Both the position numbers and the translations under genes were made by a program. 64,000 nt of DNA, taken from positions 1-64,000 of the forward strand of contig JAGIBL010000010.1 in NCBI GenBank assembly GCA_017744365.1, in the 5' to 3' direction. Within the stretch, counting starts at the first letter, position 1. Every line of letters begins with the position of its first letter. The notes under the pieces were generated by a model. It saw nothing but the letters and a program-made list of their open reading frames with translations, did not search any database and was not told the origin of the DNA. The DNA is from Nocardioidaceae bacterium. Its GTDB lineage: Bacteria; Actinomycetota; Actinomycetes; Propionibacteriales; Nocardioidaceae. Shown here piece by piece: positions 16,972 through 25,146 of the stretch.

Positions 16972-18220
16972 CTAACCGCCGGGCGGGTCGAGGGGGCGTG
17001 GGGTGAGGTCGCGGGTGCCGGTGCCGTCGCGGAAGTACACATGTCCCCGGGGACTTCGCCACAGGTAGGAACCGGGCTGGAGCATGGTGTAGGTCCAGGC
17101 GCTGAAGGTCTTGGCGCGGTGGTGCTTGCGGCACAGGGGTGCGAGGTTGAGGTCGCCGGTGCTGCCGCCGAGGGTCCATTCGAGGATGTGGTCGATGTCG
17201 GCGTGGCGGGCGCGCTTGGTGCAGAAGGGCGCCACGCAGCCCAGGTCGCGCAGGATGACCTGCTCGCGGAGCCGGTCCGGAATCTCGTAGGACTCCACGC
17301 TCCCGTGGTTGTTCAGGTCGATGACCGGACGGACGATCACCTGGGTCTCCGGGGCGCCGCACCAGGCCGCGATCTGCGCGGTCGTCACGAGGATGTTCGG
17401 CGACTCGACGCGCCCGACGCCACCCGGTTCGCCGAGGGCGCGCTCGGAGAGGTGCAGGTAGAGGACAACCCGCCGAGCCGGTGGTTGAGGAGCGCCCTCG
17501 GGGCGCGTCTCGAAACCCAGCGCCAGGTCCCCGCGAGATGGGTCGCCGGTGATGGCTGAGGCAGGTGCCGAGGCGCCGACCCGGCAGAGATTCCCTCCCC
17601 CGCTTCGCTCCTCCGAGAATTTCGGCCGGGTCGGCTACATCGGCTTGCGCCGATACCTGCTGATGGTTGATCGTCACGTGCCGCCCGTCAGCTGACCGCT
17701 CGGCCATCTCGGCGGCAGCTTCCGGCATGAACCGGGCGATCGCCTCATCGACCAGACGGTCCAGCGCGGCGTTCCCGATCCGCGGCGCATACCGGGCCAC
17801 CTGACCGTCCACGAACGCCGCTGCCTCGGGCGAGAGCGCGATGGTCTTGTCCGCCACCCGCCGTGCCCGCCACGCCGGCAGCGACCCGGACTGGACCCGC
17901 TCCCACAACCGCGGCAGCCGGTGATGCAGCTCCACAGCATGCGCGACCAGATAACGACCAGCCTCCGGCGTGAGGCCCAGCGCGGCGGCGATCTCGTAGA
18001 GGCAGAACTCCGAGACCAGCGGCGCACCCTCACCGGCGATCGGGATCGGAGAGTCACCCCAGGTCGCGACCCCGCCCTCATCGAGCGAGCCGACCTGGTG
18101 CAGGTGAGCCCAGGCGAGGGCCTGGGCGAGCACCTCGGCCTCGGCCGCATCAGCGGTCGCACGCGCCCGCCGAGCAGCAGCCAGCACGGCCGATGCGTCG
18201 AGGATCTGCGTCGAGGTCAT
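16972..18220 (-). pseudogene. DUF222/HNH endonuclease gene, disrupted in the middle
   Basis: The N-terminal half (from ATG 18220, MTSTQILDASAVLAAARRAR) follows the intact paralogue closely up to a TINHQQV motif at about 17655. The C-terminal half is in another frame, from about 17475 (VVLYLHLSERALGEP) through the HNH core (HADIDHILEWTLGG, NLAPLCRKHH) to the TAG at 16972-16974. The intact gene has about 230 bp between those points; here there are about 175 bp of unrelated palindromic sequence. Full-length product is therefore impossible without a frameshift. Its DNA-damage-type promoter is still intact. A truncated DUF222 protein could still be made. A sequencing error cannot explain the replaced segment. 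Confidence 0.78.
17481..17654. repeat. cluster of three palindromic (REP-like) elements inside the broken HNH gene
   Basis: Element a (17481-17518) starts GTGGTTGAGGAGCGC and ends GTCTCGAAACCC, with pairing GGTT/AACC and GCGCC/GGCGC. Element b has perfect ten-base ends CCGACCCGGC (17576-17585) and GCCGGGTCGG (17625-17634) around an imperfect stem. Element c is ATCGGC-TTGC-GCCGAT (17639-17654). Sequences like element a are, as I recall, dispersed in many Nocardioides-type genomes. The cluster occupies the part of the gene that is missing relative to its paralogue. Confidence 0.6.
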
Positions 18221-18226
18221 ATCCAA

Positions 18227-18249
18227 AACCTAGAGGCGACCACCGACAC
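18227..18249 (-). promoter_or_regulatory. RecA-NDp (PafBC-type) DNA-damage promoter of the broken HNH gene
   Basis: On the minus strand it reads GTGTCGGTG, eight bases, then TAGGTT, ending six bases before the ATG at 18220. The known RecA-NDp consensus is TTGTCRGTG-N8-TANNNT. The same arrangement precedes the intact paralogue at 45368. Confidence 0.72.
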
Positions 18250-18292
18250 TTTCGACGAGCATCGCTCGCGCCGCAGACGGCAGACTGGCCGG

Positions 18293-19048
18293 GTGACTGA
18301 CGTGTTCAGCGAGAAGCTCGCAGCCTGGCGCGACTACGCCGAAACGCCCTGGGCGCGAATCCGCTACGGCGTTGCCGGCGAGGTCCTGCGACGTCAGAGC
18401 GAGCTCCTCGGTGAGCGGATCCGGATCCTCGACGTCGGCGGCGGCGACGGCAGAGATGCACTGCCTCTCGCGCTGGCGGGGCACGACGTGACCATCCTCG
18501 ATCCCTCAGCAGCCTGGCTGGACGAGGCGTCACGGCGAGCGGCCACGATCGGCACGAAGGTCACCACGATCCGCGGTGGTCTGGATGACCTCCCCGCCGG
18601 GGAGTGGGATCTCGTCCTGTGCCACTTCGTGCTGCGCTACCGCACTGGTGACGATGCCGACGTCGCGGCTCTTGCGAGTCTCGTCCGTCCAGGCGGGCGG
18701 CTTTCGATCATGGACGTCAACCCCGACGGCCGTGTCCTTCGCGAGCTGCTCGTCGGCGGCCCCGCGGCGGCACTCGCCGAGCTGCAGGCCGAGCGCGCCA
18801 TGGTCGAGACCTTCCAAACGGATGCCAGGAAGGTGACCGTCGATGCCGTCGCGCGCGAGGCGGTCGAGGCGGGCACGAGGCCCATCGGCGTCTACGGCAA
18901 CCGAATCGCGAACGACCTCCTCGTCGACAACACCGCCAAGGGCGACCCGGCGTTCTTCGAGGACCTCCTGGCACTCGAGCTGGAGCTCTGTGATCGCGAG
19001 CCGTTCAACCGCGTCGGGTTCGCCTGGCAGCTGATCGTGGAGCGCTGA
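18293..19048 (+). CDS. class I SAM-dependent methyltransferase (SmtA/CmoM-like)
   Basis: The protein has 251 residues from GTG 18293. SAM-binding motif I is RILDVGGGDGRDALPLAL (about 43-60), motif II ends in VTILDP, and LVLCHFVLRYRTGDDADVAALASLVRPGGRLS covers motifs III-IV in shape. The C-terminal helices (ETFQTDARKVTVDA, GVYGNRIANDLLVDN) resemble the CmoM/SmtA family that methylates modified tRNA uridine; that assignment is tentative. CAGACT (18281-18286) ends six bases before the GTG without an RBS, so it is probably leaderless. It is divergent from the broken HNH gene, with the two promoters only about 30 bases apart. Confidence 0.85.
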   Translation: MTDVFSEKLAAWRDYAETPWARIRYGVAGEVLRRQSELLGERIRILDVGGGDGRDALPLALAGHDVTILDPSAAWLDEASRRAATIGTKVTTIRGGLDDLPAGEWDLVLCHFVLRYRTGDDADVAALASLVRPGGRLSIMDVNPDGRVLRELLVGGPAAALAELQAERAMVETFQTDARKVTVDAVAREAVEAGTRPIGVYGNRIANDLLVDNTAKGDPAFFEDLLALELELCDREPFNRVGFAWQLIVER

Positions 19049-19055
19049 GAGGCTG

Positions 19056-19072
19056 GCGGCCTCGACGGCCGC
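19056..19072 (+). terminator. GC-rich hairpin after the methyltransferase
   Basis: GCGGCC (19056-19061) and GGCCGC (19067-19072) enclose a five-base loop, starting eight bases after the TGA. There is no U-tract. Confidence 0.4.
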
Positions 19073-19117
19073 GAGGAGCGCCGGTTTGTCCCTGAAAACA
19101 AGGGGTACCAACCGTCC

Positions 19118-19579
19118 ATGACCCAGCCGGAGATGCGTGAGTCCGGGACCGCACGCCCGACGGTGATGCGGGAGGCCGCGGCCGTTGTCGCGGTGGTCTT
19201 CGGCGTGGTCGGCATCGCCGGGTTCATCCCCGGCATCACCACCGGCTACGGCGACATGACCTTCGCCGGGCACGACTCCGGCGCGGAGCTGTTCGGGGTC
19301 TTCGACGTCTCCGTGCTGCACAACCTGATCCACCTGGCCTTCGCCGTAGCCGGCCTGCTGCTGGCCCGCACGGTCGCCGGCGCCCGCGCCTACCTGATCG
19401 GCGGCGGTGTCGTCTACCTCGTGGTCGCGATGTACGGAGCGCTGGTGGACCGCGCCTCGAACGCGAACGTCGTGCCCGTGGACAACGCCGACGACTGGCT
19501 GCACTTCGCCCTCGGTGTGGGCATGATCGGGCTCGGCCTCGCCCTCGCCCAGCGCGACCGGATCGAACCGCCCGCGTGA
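19118..19579 (+). CDS. DUF4383 membrane protein
   Basis: The protein has 153 residues with four predicted transmembrane helices: AAAVVAVVFGVVGIAGFIPG, LHNLIHLAFAVAGLLLA, AYLIGGGVVYLVVAMYG and LHFALGVGMIGLGLALA. The conserved G(E)LFGVFDVSVLHNLIHL and NADDWLHF motifs, with histidines next to helices, are the DUF4383 signature. The family is widespread in actinobacteria and its role is unknown; the buried histidines and Asp could bind a proton or metal. It is followed closely by a second small membrane protein gene and then UdgX, making a likely three-gene operon. Confidence 0.85.
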   Translation: MTQPEMRESGTARPTVMREAAAVVAVVFGVVGIAGFIPGITTGYGDMTFAGHDSGAELFGVFDVSVLHNLIHLAFAVAGLLLARTVAGARAYLIGGGVVYLVVAMYGALVDRASNANVVPVDNADDWLHFALGVGMIGLGLALAQRDRIEPPA

Positions 19580-19596
19580 GGAGCACAATCGCTCCC

Positions 19597-20088
19597 ATGC
19601 ACGACGACGCCGACAACGGACCCGACCCGCGCGACCCGGACACCCTGACCCGCAACTGGAACGAGCTGCTCCAGGAGATCAGGGTCGTCGAGACCGGCGT
19701 CCAGATCCTCACCGGCTTCCTGCTGACGGTGCCGTTCAGCCAGCGGTTCGAGAGCCTCGACAGCTTCCAGCGCCACCTCTACCTGGTGGTCCTCGCCGGC
19801 GCGGTCGCGACCACGGCCCTGGTGGTCGCGCCGGTCGCGTTCCACCGGATCCTGTTCCGGCACCGCAAGCGCTACTGGCTCGTGGAGGCGGCCAACCAGT
19901 GCGCCCGGCTGGGCCTGGTCATGACCGCCCTCACCAGCAGCGGCGTGCTCTTCCTGGTGTTCGACGTGGTCGTGGGGACCGGCGTCGGGATCGCCACCTT
20001 CGTGGTGTCGCTCGTGTTCTTCTCGCTGCTGTGGGGCGTCGCGCCGACCATGTCCGGTCGCACGCCACCGCCGAAGGAGTCCTCGTGA
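19597..20088 (+). CDS. DUF6328 membrane protein
   Basis: The protein has 163 residues from ATG 19597, chosen because GAGGAG (19578-19583) precedes it; an in-frame GTG at 19576 overlaps the upstream stop. After an acidic N-terminus it has NWNELLQEIRVVETGVQILTGFLLTVPF, the family hallmark, then four membrane helices with RLGLVMTALTSSGVLFL and WGVAP near the end. Function is unknown. The last codons overlap the UdgX start (GTGA at 20085-20088), so the two are translationally coupled. A link to DNA repair through UdgX is only positional. Confidence 0.82.
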   Translation: MHDDADNGPDPRDPDTLTRNWNELLQEIRVVETGVQILTGFLLTVPFSQRFESLDSFQRHLYLVVLAGAVATTALVVAPVAFHRILFRHRKRYWLVEAANQCARLGLVMTALTSSGVLFLVFDVVVGTGVGIATFVVSLVFFSLLWGVAPTMSGRTPPPKESS

Positions 20089-20735
20089 AGGAACCTGGAG
20101 CCGAGCCCTTCCTCCCACAGCGCCCGACGCTGGCGAAGCTGCGCGCCGCGGTCGACGAGTGCCGCGGCTGCGAGCTGTGGGAGCACGCCACCCAGGGCGT
20201 CATGGGCCGGGGACCGGCCAGCGCGGAGCTGATGCTCGTGGGCGAGCAGCCCGGCGACCGCGAGGACCTCGAGGGCGAGCCGTTCGTCGGCCCGGCCGGC
20301 GGCCTCCTGGACCGCGCGCTGACCGACGCCGGCATCGACCCCGAGCAGGTGTACCGGACCAACGCCGTCAAGCACTTCCGCTTCTCCGGCACCAGCGGGA
20401 AGCGGCGCATCCACCAGTCCCCCGCCCGCCGGCACGTGCTCGCCTGCGAGCCGTGGCTGGTCACCGAGCTCGAGCTCGTCGAGCCGGCCGGCGTCGTGCT
20501 CCTCGGCGCGACCGCGGCGGAGGCCGTGATGGGCACCTCGTTCCGGCTGAGCCGCAGCCGTGGCCGGGTGCTGGACTGGCCCGAGCGGGTCGACGGCCGG
20601 GGCGGCAAGCCGGAGTTCGTGGTCGCCACCGCGCACCCGGCAGCCGTGCTGCGCTCCCGGCACCGGTCCGAGGCGCTGGCCGAGCTCGTGCACGACCTGC
20701 GGGTCGCGGCGCGCGCCCTGCGCCAAGCGTCCTAG
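20085..20735 (+). CDS. udgX: UdgX family uracil-DNA binding protein
   Basis: The protein has 216 residues in the uracil-DNA glycosylase superfamily. It carries the family 4-like loop GEQPGDREDLEGEPFVGPAG (residues 53-72), the KRRIHQ motif with His110 that is diagnostic of UdgX, and ATAHPAAVLRSRHR near the C-terminus. Cysteines at 26, 29 and further on (KHF region and LACEPWL) fit the 4Fe-4S cluster. In the mycobacterial protein the equivalent histidine attacks the abasic sugar and leaves the protein covalently joined to DNA after uracil removal. The same chemistry is expected here. GTG start coupled to the DUF6328 gene. Confidence 0.92.
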   Translation: MKEPGAEPFLPQRPTLAKLRAAVDECRGCELWEHATQGVMGRGPASAELMLVGEQPGDREDLEGEPFVGPAGGLLDRALTDAGIDPEQVYRTNAVKHFRFSGTSGKRRIHQSPARRHVLACEPWLVTELELVEPAGVVLLGATAAEAVMGTSFRLSRSRGRVLDWPERVDGRGGKPEFVVATAHPAAVLRSRHRSEALAELVHDLRVAARALRQAS

Positions 20736-20744
20736 GCAGCAGGC

Positions 20745-21416
20745 TCAGTCCACGCTCTTCTGCGCCAGCGCCAGCGCGCCGTCGAGGTCGCCGATGAGGG
20801 CGCGCGGGTCGTCGTACACGGCCAGGGCGCCGGCCTCGTGCAGCCGCTCGGGGGCGATGCCGCCGGTGAGCAGCGCGACCGTGGGCATGCCGGCGCGCTC
20901 GGCCGCCTCGACGTCCCAGGCGGTGTCCCCGAGCACCAGCCCGTGACGCCCGCCGACCTTCTCCATGGCCACCTCGACCAGGTCCGAGGACGGCTTGGTG
21001 CTGTCCACCTCGCCGCTGGTCGCGATCGCGAACGCGTCCGGGGAGAGCTCGAGGATGTCGAGGGTGCGCGCGGTGTGGTCGGGGTGGCCGGAGGTGGCGA
21101 GCACGACCTGCAGCCCGTGGCAGCGCAGGGCCTCGAGCAGCTCGACCGCCCCGTCGAAGGGGCGGACGTCGGCGAAGAGCTCGCCGTACTCCCGGCGCCA
21201 GTGCTCGCGGACCTGGTCGCCGACCGCCTTCTCCACCGCGGGTCCGGCGGCGGCCTCCACGAGCCGGTCGCCGCCCATCCCCATCAGCCGGTGCAGCCGC
21301 CAGGCCTCCACCCGCACGCCCACCGCGCCGAACGCGCGCGACCACGCGACGATGTGCTCATAGCTGGAGTCGACCAGCGTCCCGTCCACGTCCACGACAA
21401 CCGAGTCGATTCCCAT
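20745..21416 (-). CDS. HAD family hydrolase
   Basis: The protein has 223 residues from ATG 21416 (MGIDSVVVDVDGTLVDSSYE); an in-frame ATG at 21449 is possible but the HAD nucleophile motif then sits unusually far in. Motif I is DVDGTL (both Asp), motif II VLATSGH, motif III lysine in EVDSTKPSSDL, motif IV VLGDTAWDVEAAERAG. The helical cap lies between motifs I and II, as in phosphoglycolate phosphatase-type (subclass I) enzymes. It should be a cytoplasmic phosphatase of a small phosphometabolite; substrate unknown. It is convergent with UdgX with a nine-base gap. Confidence 0.88.
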   Translation of the reverse strand: MGIDSVVVDVDGTLVDSSYEHIVAWSRAFGAVGVRVEAWRLHRLMGMGGDRLVEAAAGPAVEKAVGDQVREHWRREYGELFADVRPFDGAVELLEALRCHGLQVVLATSGHPDHTARTLDILELSPDAFAIATSGEVDSTKPSSDLVEVAMEKVGGRHGLVLGDTAWDVEAAERAGMPTVALLTGGIAPERLHEAGALAVYDDPRALIGDLDGALALAQKSVD

Positions 21417-21484
21417 CACCCCCAGATGCCCGGTTCGCCGCGCGCTCATGCGTGGCGCTGGTCACGGCCGGGTACCAGCCCGGG

Positions 21485-22297
21485 ATGACGATCCGGATCG
21501 GCACGTCGGGCTGGAGCTACCCGTCCTGGCGCGGCGACTTCTACCCGCGGCGGCTGCGGCACCGCGACGAGCTGGCCTACCTGGCCGAGCGCACCACGTC
21601 GCTGGAGATCAACGGCTCCTTCTACTCGCTGCAGCGCCCGTCGTCGTACGGCGCCTGGCGCGATGCCACCCCGGACGACTTCGTGCTCGCCCTCAAGGGC
21701 AGCCGGTTCGTCACGCACCTCAAGCGGCTGCGCGACGTGGAGACCGCCCTGGCCAACCTGTTCGCCTCCGGCCCGCTGGCGCTGGGCGACAAGCTCGGCC
21801 CGGTGCTCTGGCAGCTGCCCGAGCGGATCCCGTACGACGAGCAGGTGCTGGGCGAGTTCCTGGCACTGCTGCCGCGCAGCACCCACGAGGCCGCCGCCCT
21901 CGCGGAGAAGCACGACGACCGGGTCTCCGGCGACCGGGTCTTCACCGAACCCGGCCCGGACCGGCCACTGCGGCACGCCCTGGAGCCGCGCTCGACCACG
22001 TTCGACACCGACGAGGCCGCCGCGCTCCTCGCCCGGCACCGGGTCGCGACCGTGCTGGCCGACGCCGCCGGCCGCTGGCCCGCGATCGACCGGGACACCG
22101 CGGACTTCCGCTACGTCCGGCTGCACGGGCACACCGAGCTCTACGCCAGCGGGTACTCCCCCGCGCACCTGGACGCCTGGGCCGGCCGCTGCCGGGAGTG
22201 GGACGCGTCCGGCCAGGACGTGTACGTGTACTTCGACAACGACGCCCGCGGCCGGGCGCCCTACGACGCGGTCGGGCTCATCGAGCGGCTGGACTGA
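21485..22297 (+). CDS. DUF72 domain protein
   Basis: The protein has 270 residues and opens MTIRIGTSGWSYPSWRGDFYP, the family hallmark. LEINGSFYSLQRPSSYGAWRD, FVLALKGSRFVTH, and the C-terminal YVRLHGH and VYVYFDNDARGRAPYDA strands outline the TIM-barrel fold. DUF72 proteins are found in most actinobacteria; catalytic carboxylates resemble those of endonuclease IV-like barrels, but activity is unproven. The start was chosen at 21485 since upstream in-frame codons lie in the promoter region shared with the divergent HAD gene. Its last 37 bases overlap the 3' end of the convergent cinA-like gene, the largest such overlap in the window. Confidence 0.88.
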   Translation: MTIRIGTSGWSYPSWRGDFYPRRLRHRDELAYLAERTTSLEINGSFYSLQRPSSYGAWRDATPDDFVLALKGSRFVTHLKRLRDVETALANLFASGPLALGDKLGPVLWQLPERIPYDEQVLGEFLALLPRSTHEAAALAEKHDDRVSGDRVFTEPGPDRPLRHALEPRSTTFDTDEAAALLARHRVATVLADAAGRWPAIDRDTADFRYVRLHGHTELYASGYSPAHLDAWAGRCREWDASGQDVYVYFDNDARGRAPYDAVGLIERLD

Positions 22298-22752
22298 CTC
22301 TCCAGTGCCTGGGCGAGCAGGCGGAGCGCGGCCTGCACGGTCGCGCCGACCACGGCACCGGGCGGACCCGGCAGGTGCAGCTCCTGCACCTCGATCGCGC
22401 CCGCCTCGTTCGCGCAGGCCAGGAAAACCGTGCCCGGCGGGACGCCCTCGTCGGGCCCGGGACCGCCGACTCCGGTAGCGGCCACGGCGAGGTCCGCGCC
22501 GAGCACCCGGACCGCGCCGGTCGCCAGCTGGCCGGCACAGCGAGCCGTGTTGACCGGGCCCGGGTCGACGCCGAGCACGTCGTACTTCACCTCCGGGGCG
22601 TAGGCGACGATGCTGCCGCGGAACCAGTCCGCGGCGTCGGGTCCGGCGCCGAGCGCCGCGGCGATCCGCCCCGCGGTCAGCGACTCCGCGACCCCGATGC
22701 TCAGCCCGCTGTCGCGGGCCAGCCGGGCGACGTACGCGACCAGCTCAGGCAT
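22261..22752 (-). CDS. CinA family protein (nicotinamide mononucleotide deamidase domain)
   Basis: The protein has 163 residues and corresponds to the C-terminal PncC domain of CinA only. Motifs are VAESLTAGRIAAALGAGPDA with the conserved Ser-Leu-Thr-Gly core, RGSIVAYAPEVKYDVLGV and ATGVGGPGPDEGVPPGTVFLA. The enzyme converts NMN to nicotinic acid mononucleotide, recycling pyridine nucleotides, in keeping with the NAD synthetase elsewhere in the window. It starts inside the end of the hemerythrin gene (eight-base overlap, 22745-22752) and ends within the DUF72 gene on the other strand. In actinobacteria it commonly sits near pgsA and recA; that context is missing here. Confidence 0.9.
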   Translation of the reverse strand: MPELVAYVARLARDSGLSIGVAESLTAGRIAAALGAGPDAADWFRGSIVAYAPEVKYDVLGVDPGPVNTARCAGQLATGAVRVLGADLAVAATGVGGPGPDEGVPPGTVFLACANEAGAIEVQELHLPGPPGAVVGATVQAALRLLAQALESQSSRSMSPTAS

Positions 22753-23188
22753 CCCGCACCAGCCGGTCCTCCACCGCGCGCATCGCCGTGGCCAGCCGGA
22801 GCTGCTCGGCCTCGTCGCCGGCGTCGCGCACCAGCGGCAGCTCCTCGCGCTCGACGGCCGCGAGGTGCTCCTGCACGGTCCGCCGCAGCTCGGCGAACGC
22901 GTCGACGAAGGCAGCGTCGTTGACGTCCTGGTCCCGCAGCTCGTCGAGCTGGCGGCGCAGCTGGTTCTGCTCGCTCAGCCGCGCCTCGACAACCCCGGAC
23001 CGGGCCGCCTCCGCGACCGGGTGCAGCACCTCGCGCTCGGCGGCCTCGTGGACCTCGAGCATCCGGCAGAGCTCGCCGAACGCGTTGCGGCGTGCCTCGC
23101 CTGCCGTCTCGACGACCTCGTCGAGCAGCTTGGCGATGTGCACGTGCTGGTCGGTGACCAGGTCGGAGACGCTCTTGCGCACGGTCAT
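22745..23188 (-). CDS. hemerythrin/HHE cation-binding domain protein
   Basis: The protein has 147 helical residues. Candidate di-iron ligands are His15/His17 (TDQHVHIAKLLDEV), His47 and Glu (LEVHEAAEREVLHPVAEAA), and His108 with Glu (VQEHLAAVEREELPLVRDA). The pattern H...HxxxE...HxxxE is that of HHE proteins, which bind oxygen or sense oxygen and nitric oxide through a di-iron centre. It is cytoplasmic, with no fused domain. The gene is followed by cinA with an overlap, so they are co-transcribed; no functional link is known. Good RBS-like GGAGGC lies upstream of the ATG at 23188. Confidence 0.85.
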   Translation of the reverse strand: MTVRKSVSDLVTDQHVHIAKLLDEVVETAGEARRNAFGELCRMLEVHEAAEREVLHPVAEAARSGVVEARLSEQNQLRRQLDELRDQDVNDAAFVDAFAELRRTVQEHLAAVEREELPLVRDAGDEAEQLRLATAMRAVEDRLVRDA

Positions 23189-23224
23189 GGAGCCTCCATA
23201 CCCAGCGCCCTGCCGTCGTACGCG

Positions 23225-23917
23225 TCAGTCGATCTCGGTCAGCAGCTGCGGCTCCTCGGTGACCCGGACGCCGCCGTGGTCCCAGTCCACGGCCTCGACC
23301 TCGTCCCAGGAGAGCAGCCCGACGTGGCGGTGCAGCCGCCCGACGATGCGCTGCACCAGCCAGGGACCGTTGAAGTCACCGCGGTCGTAGCCGAGCATCG
23401 AGCCGGGATGGCCGGGCCCGATGACCAGGTGGCCGAACTCGTACCGGCCCGGGTCCGCGCTCAGCCGGACGTCGAGCACCTTGCCGACGTGGCCGCCCGG
23501 GCCCTCCACCGCCATGCCGAGCAGCTCGCCGAGGCGCCGGTGGCTGGTGCCGGGCTCGGCGTCCGGCTCCAGGTCGAGCAGGCCGTCGCGACGTACGTCG
23601 AGCTCGACCGCCGACCCGAGGTGCCGGATCCGCTCCAGGTCGATGGCCAGCGGCACGTCCCGGTGGGCGTACTGGATGCCGAGGCTGATCCAGCGGCGGC
23701 GCAGCCAGTGGCCGGTCCGGCCGGACATCCGGGGCAGCAGCGCGGCCGGCCCGGTGAGCAGCCGGGTGACCGCGGGCGTGCCGCCGTCGTCGTCGAGGGT
23801 GATCTCCAGGTCGTCGACGTTGCAGACCATCCGGCCCTCGACGTCGACCACCTGGCGGTCCATCAGGTGCAGCATCGCGTCGATCCACTCGCCCTCGAGC
23901 CGGTTGCCGATCCGCAT
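23225..23917 (-). CDS. hypothetical protein with PRC-barrel-like segments
   Basis: The protein has 230 residues and no signal or membrane segment. The N-terminus (MRIGNRLEGEWIDAMLHLMD) is followed by DRQVVDVEGRMVCNVDDLEI, a PRC-barrel-like strand pattern, and a second similar unit near residue 150 (GHVGKVLDVRLSADPGRYEFGHLVIG). PRC barrels often bind RNA or cell-surface partners. The ATG at 23917 shares one base with the TGA of the NRAMP-like gene; a GTG at 23920 is an alternative. The last gene of a three-gene operon (lipoprotein, transporter, this), it may control or stabilise the transporter. That role is inferred from position. Confidence 0.72.
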   Translation of the reverse strand: MRIGNRLEGEWIDAMLHLMDRQVVDVEGRMVCNVDDLEITLDDDGGTPAVTRLLTGPAALLPRMSGRTGHWLRRRWISLGIQYAHRDVPLAIDLERIRHLGSAVELDVRRDGLLDLEPDAEPGTSHRRLGELLGMAVEGPGGHVGKVLDVRLSADPGRYEFGHLVIGPGHPGSMLGYDRGDFNGPWLVQRIVGRLHRHVGLLSWDEVEAVDWDHGGVRVTEEPQLLTEID

Positions 23918-25146
23918 CACGACCCCATCCCGGTCAGCACCAGCAGTGGCAGCGCGGCCAGCGCGGCGAGCACCACGACCACGAGGTAGACCGTGCCGAG
24001 CGCGTTGGCGAGCGTCCCGTTGACGTGCTCGCCCATGTAGTCGCGGTCGTTGGCGACCACGAGGATCGGGAAGTAGGTCAGCGGCAGCGCCACCGCCGAG
24101 CCGACCACGGAGATCTCGGTGACCATGATCGGGTCCACGCCCGTCATCAGCACCGCGACCCCGAGCATCGTGGCCAGCACCAGCACCACGTGGAAGCGGG
24201 TGGCCTCGTCGGGCCGGACGAACTTGCCCCACTGCCAGCCGAGGTACTGCGCCAGCGAGTAGCCGACCGAGAGCCCGGTCTCGCAGGCCGCGCCGAAGGT
24301 GGCCGCGACGAACCCGACCAGCACGATGGCGATCCCGATCTTGCCGAGCGCGACCCCCACCGGCAGCCCGACCTGGCTGAGCGCGTCCACCTGCACGTCC
24401 AGGGGGCCGAACACGGTCGCGGTGCAGCCGGCGATGGCCAGCGAGAGCAGTCCGCCGAGCGGGAAGCCGACGAAGACGTTGGCCCGCATCTGCCCCAGGT
24501 CCTTCTCGGTCCACTTCTCCTCGACGCCGCCGGAGGAGAAGAAGAACACCTCGTACGGCGTCATCGCGGCGCCGAACAGGGCCACCGCGTAGTAGGCGTA
24601 GGTCATCCAGTCCTCGTCGCCCGGCTTGGCCACCGTGAAGGTCTGGTGCGCCAGGTGGCCCCAGGACGGGTCGAGCTTCCAGAGCGCGACCGCGAAGACG
24701 ACGAGGGCGAGGCCGAGCAGGCCGAGCACGTTCTCCATCAGTGAGAACCGCGCCCGCCACAGGACCAGCCAGACCAGCAGCCCGACGATCGGGATGATGA
24801 GCAGGTCGTTGACCGAGCTGGCCAGGCTGAGCGCCAGCGCGACACCGCCGATCTCGGCGATGAAGGTGAGCAGGGTGACGATCATCGAGGCGACCAGGTT
24901 GAGCAGCCCGACCCGTGGCCCGAGACGCTCGCGGACCAGGTCGAACGTCGCCCGGTTGCTGCACACCGCGACCCGGCCGGACATCTCCGCGAACACGCAG
25001 ATGCCGAGGACGCCCAGGACCACGACCAGTCCGAGGGAGAGCCCGAAGCGCGCGCCCACCTGGGCATTGGTGACCAGGTCGCCGATGTCGACGAAGCCGC
25101 CGATGGCGGTGAGGATGCCGAGCGCCAGACCGAAGAACTTCTTCAC
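23917..25146 (-). CDS. NRAMP-related integral membrane transporter
   Basis: The protein has 409 residues and about eleven membrane helices. It aligns in layout with NRAMP metal-ion transporters, but helix 1 reads GFVDIGDLVTNAQVGA where canonical proteins have the DPGN metal motif, and helix 6 reads AMTPYEVFFFSSG in place of the MPH motif. The metal-coordinating set is therefore altered, so substrate may not be manganese or iron. An LxGxVxAAxFGAACETGLS segment in a later helix is family-like. GTG start at 25146 shares four bases with the end of the lipoprotein gene, and its stop touches the PRC-like gene. The three proteins are likely one transport unit. Confidence 0.82.
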   Translation of the reverse strand: MKKFFGLALGILTAIGGFVDIGDLVTNAQVGARFGLSLGLVVVLGVLGICVFAEMSGRVAVCSNRATFDLVRERLGPRVGLLNLVASMIVTLLTFIAEIGGVALALSLASSVNDLLIIPIVGLLVWLVLWRARFSLMENVLGLLGLALVVFAVALWKLDPSWGHLAHQTFTVAKPGDEDWMTYAYYAVALFGAAMTPYEVFFFSSGGVEEKWTEKDLGQMRANVFVGFPLGGLLSLAIAGCTATVFGPLDVQVDALSQVGLPVGVALGKIGIAIVLVGFVAATFGAACETGLSVGYSLAQYLGWQWGKFVRPDEATRFHVVLVLATMLGVAVLMTGVDPIMVTEISVVGSAVALPLTYFPILVVANDRDYMGEHVNGTLANALGTVYLVVVVLAALAALPLLVLTGMGS

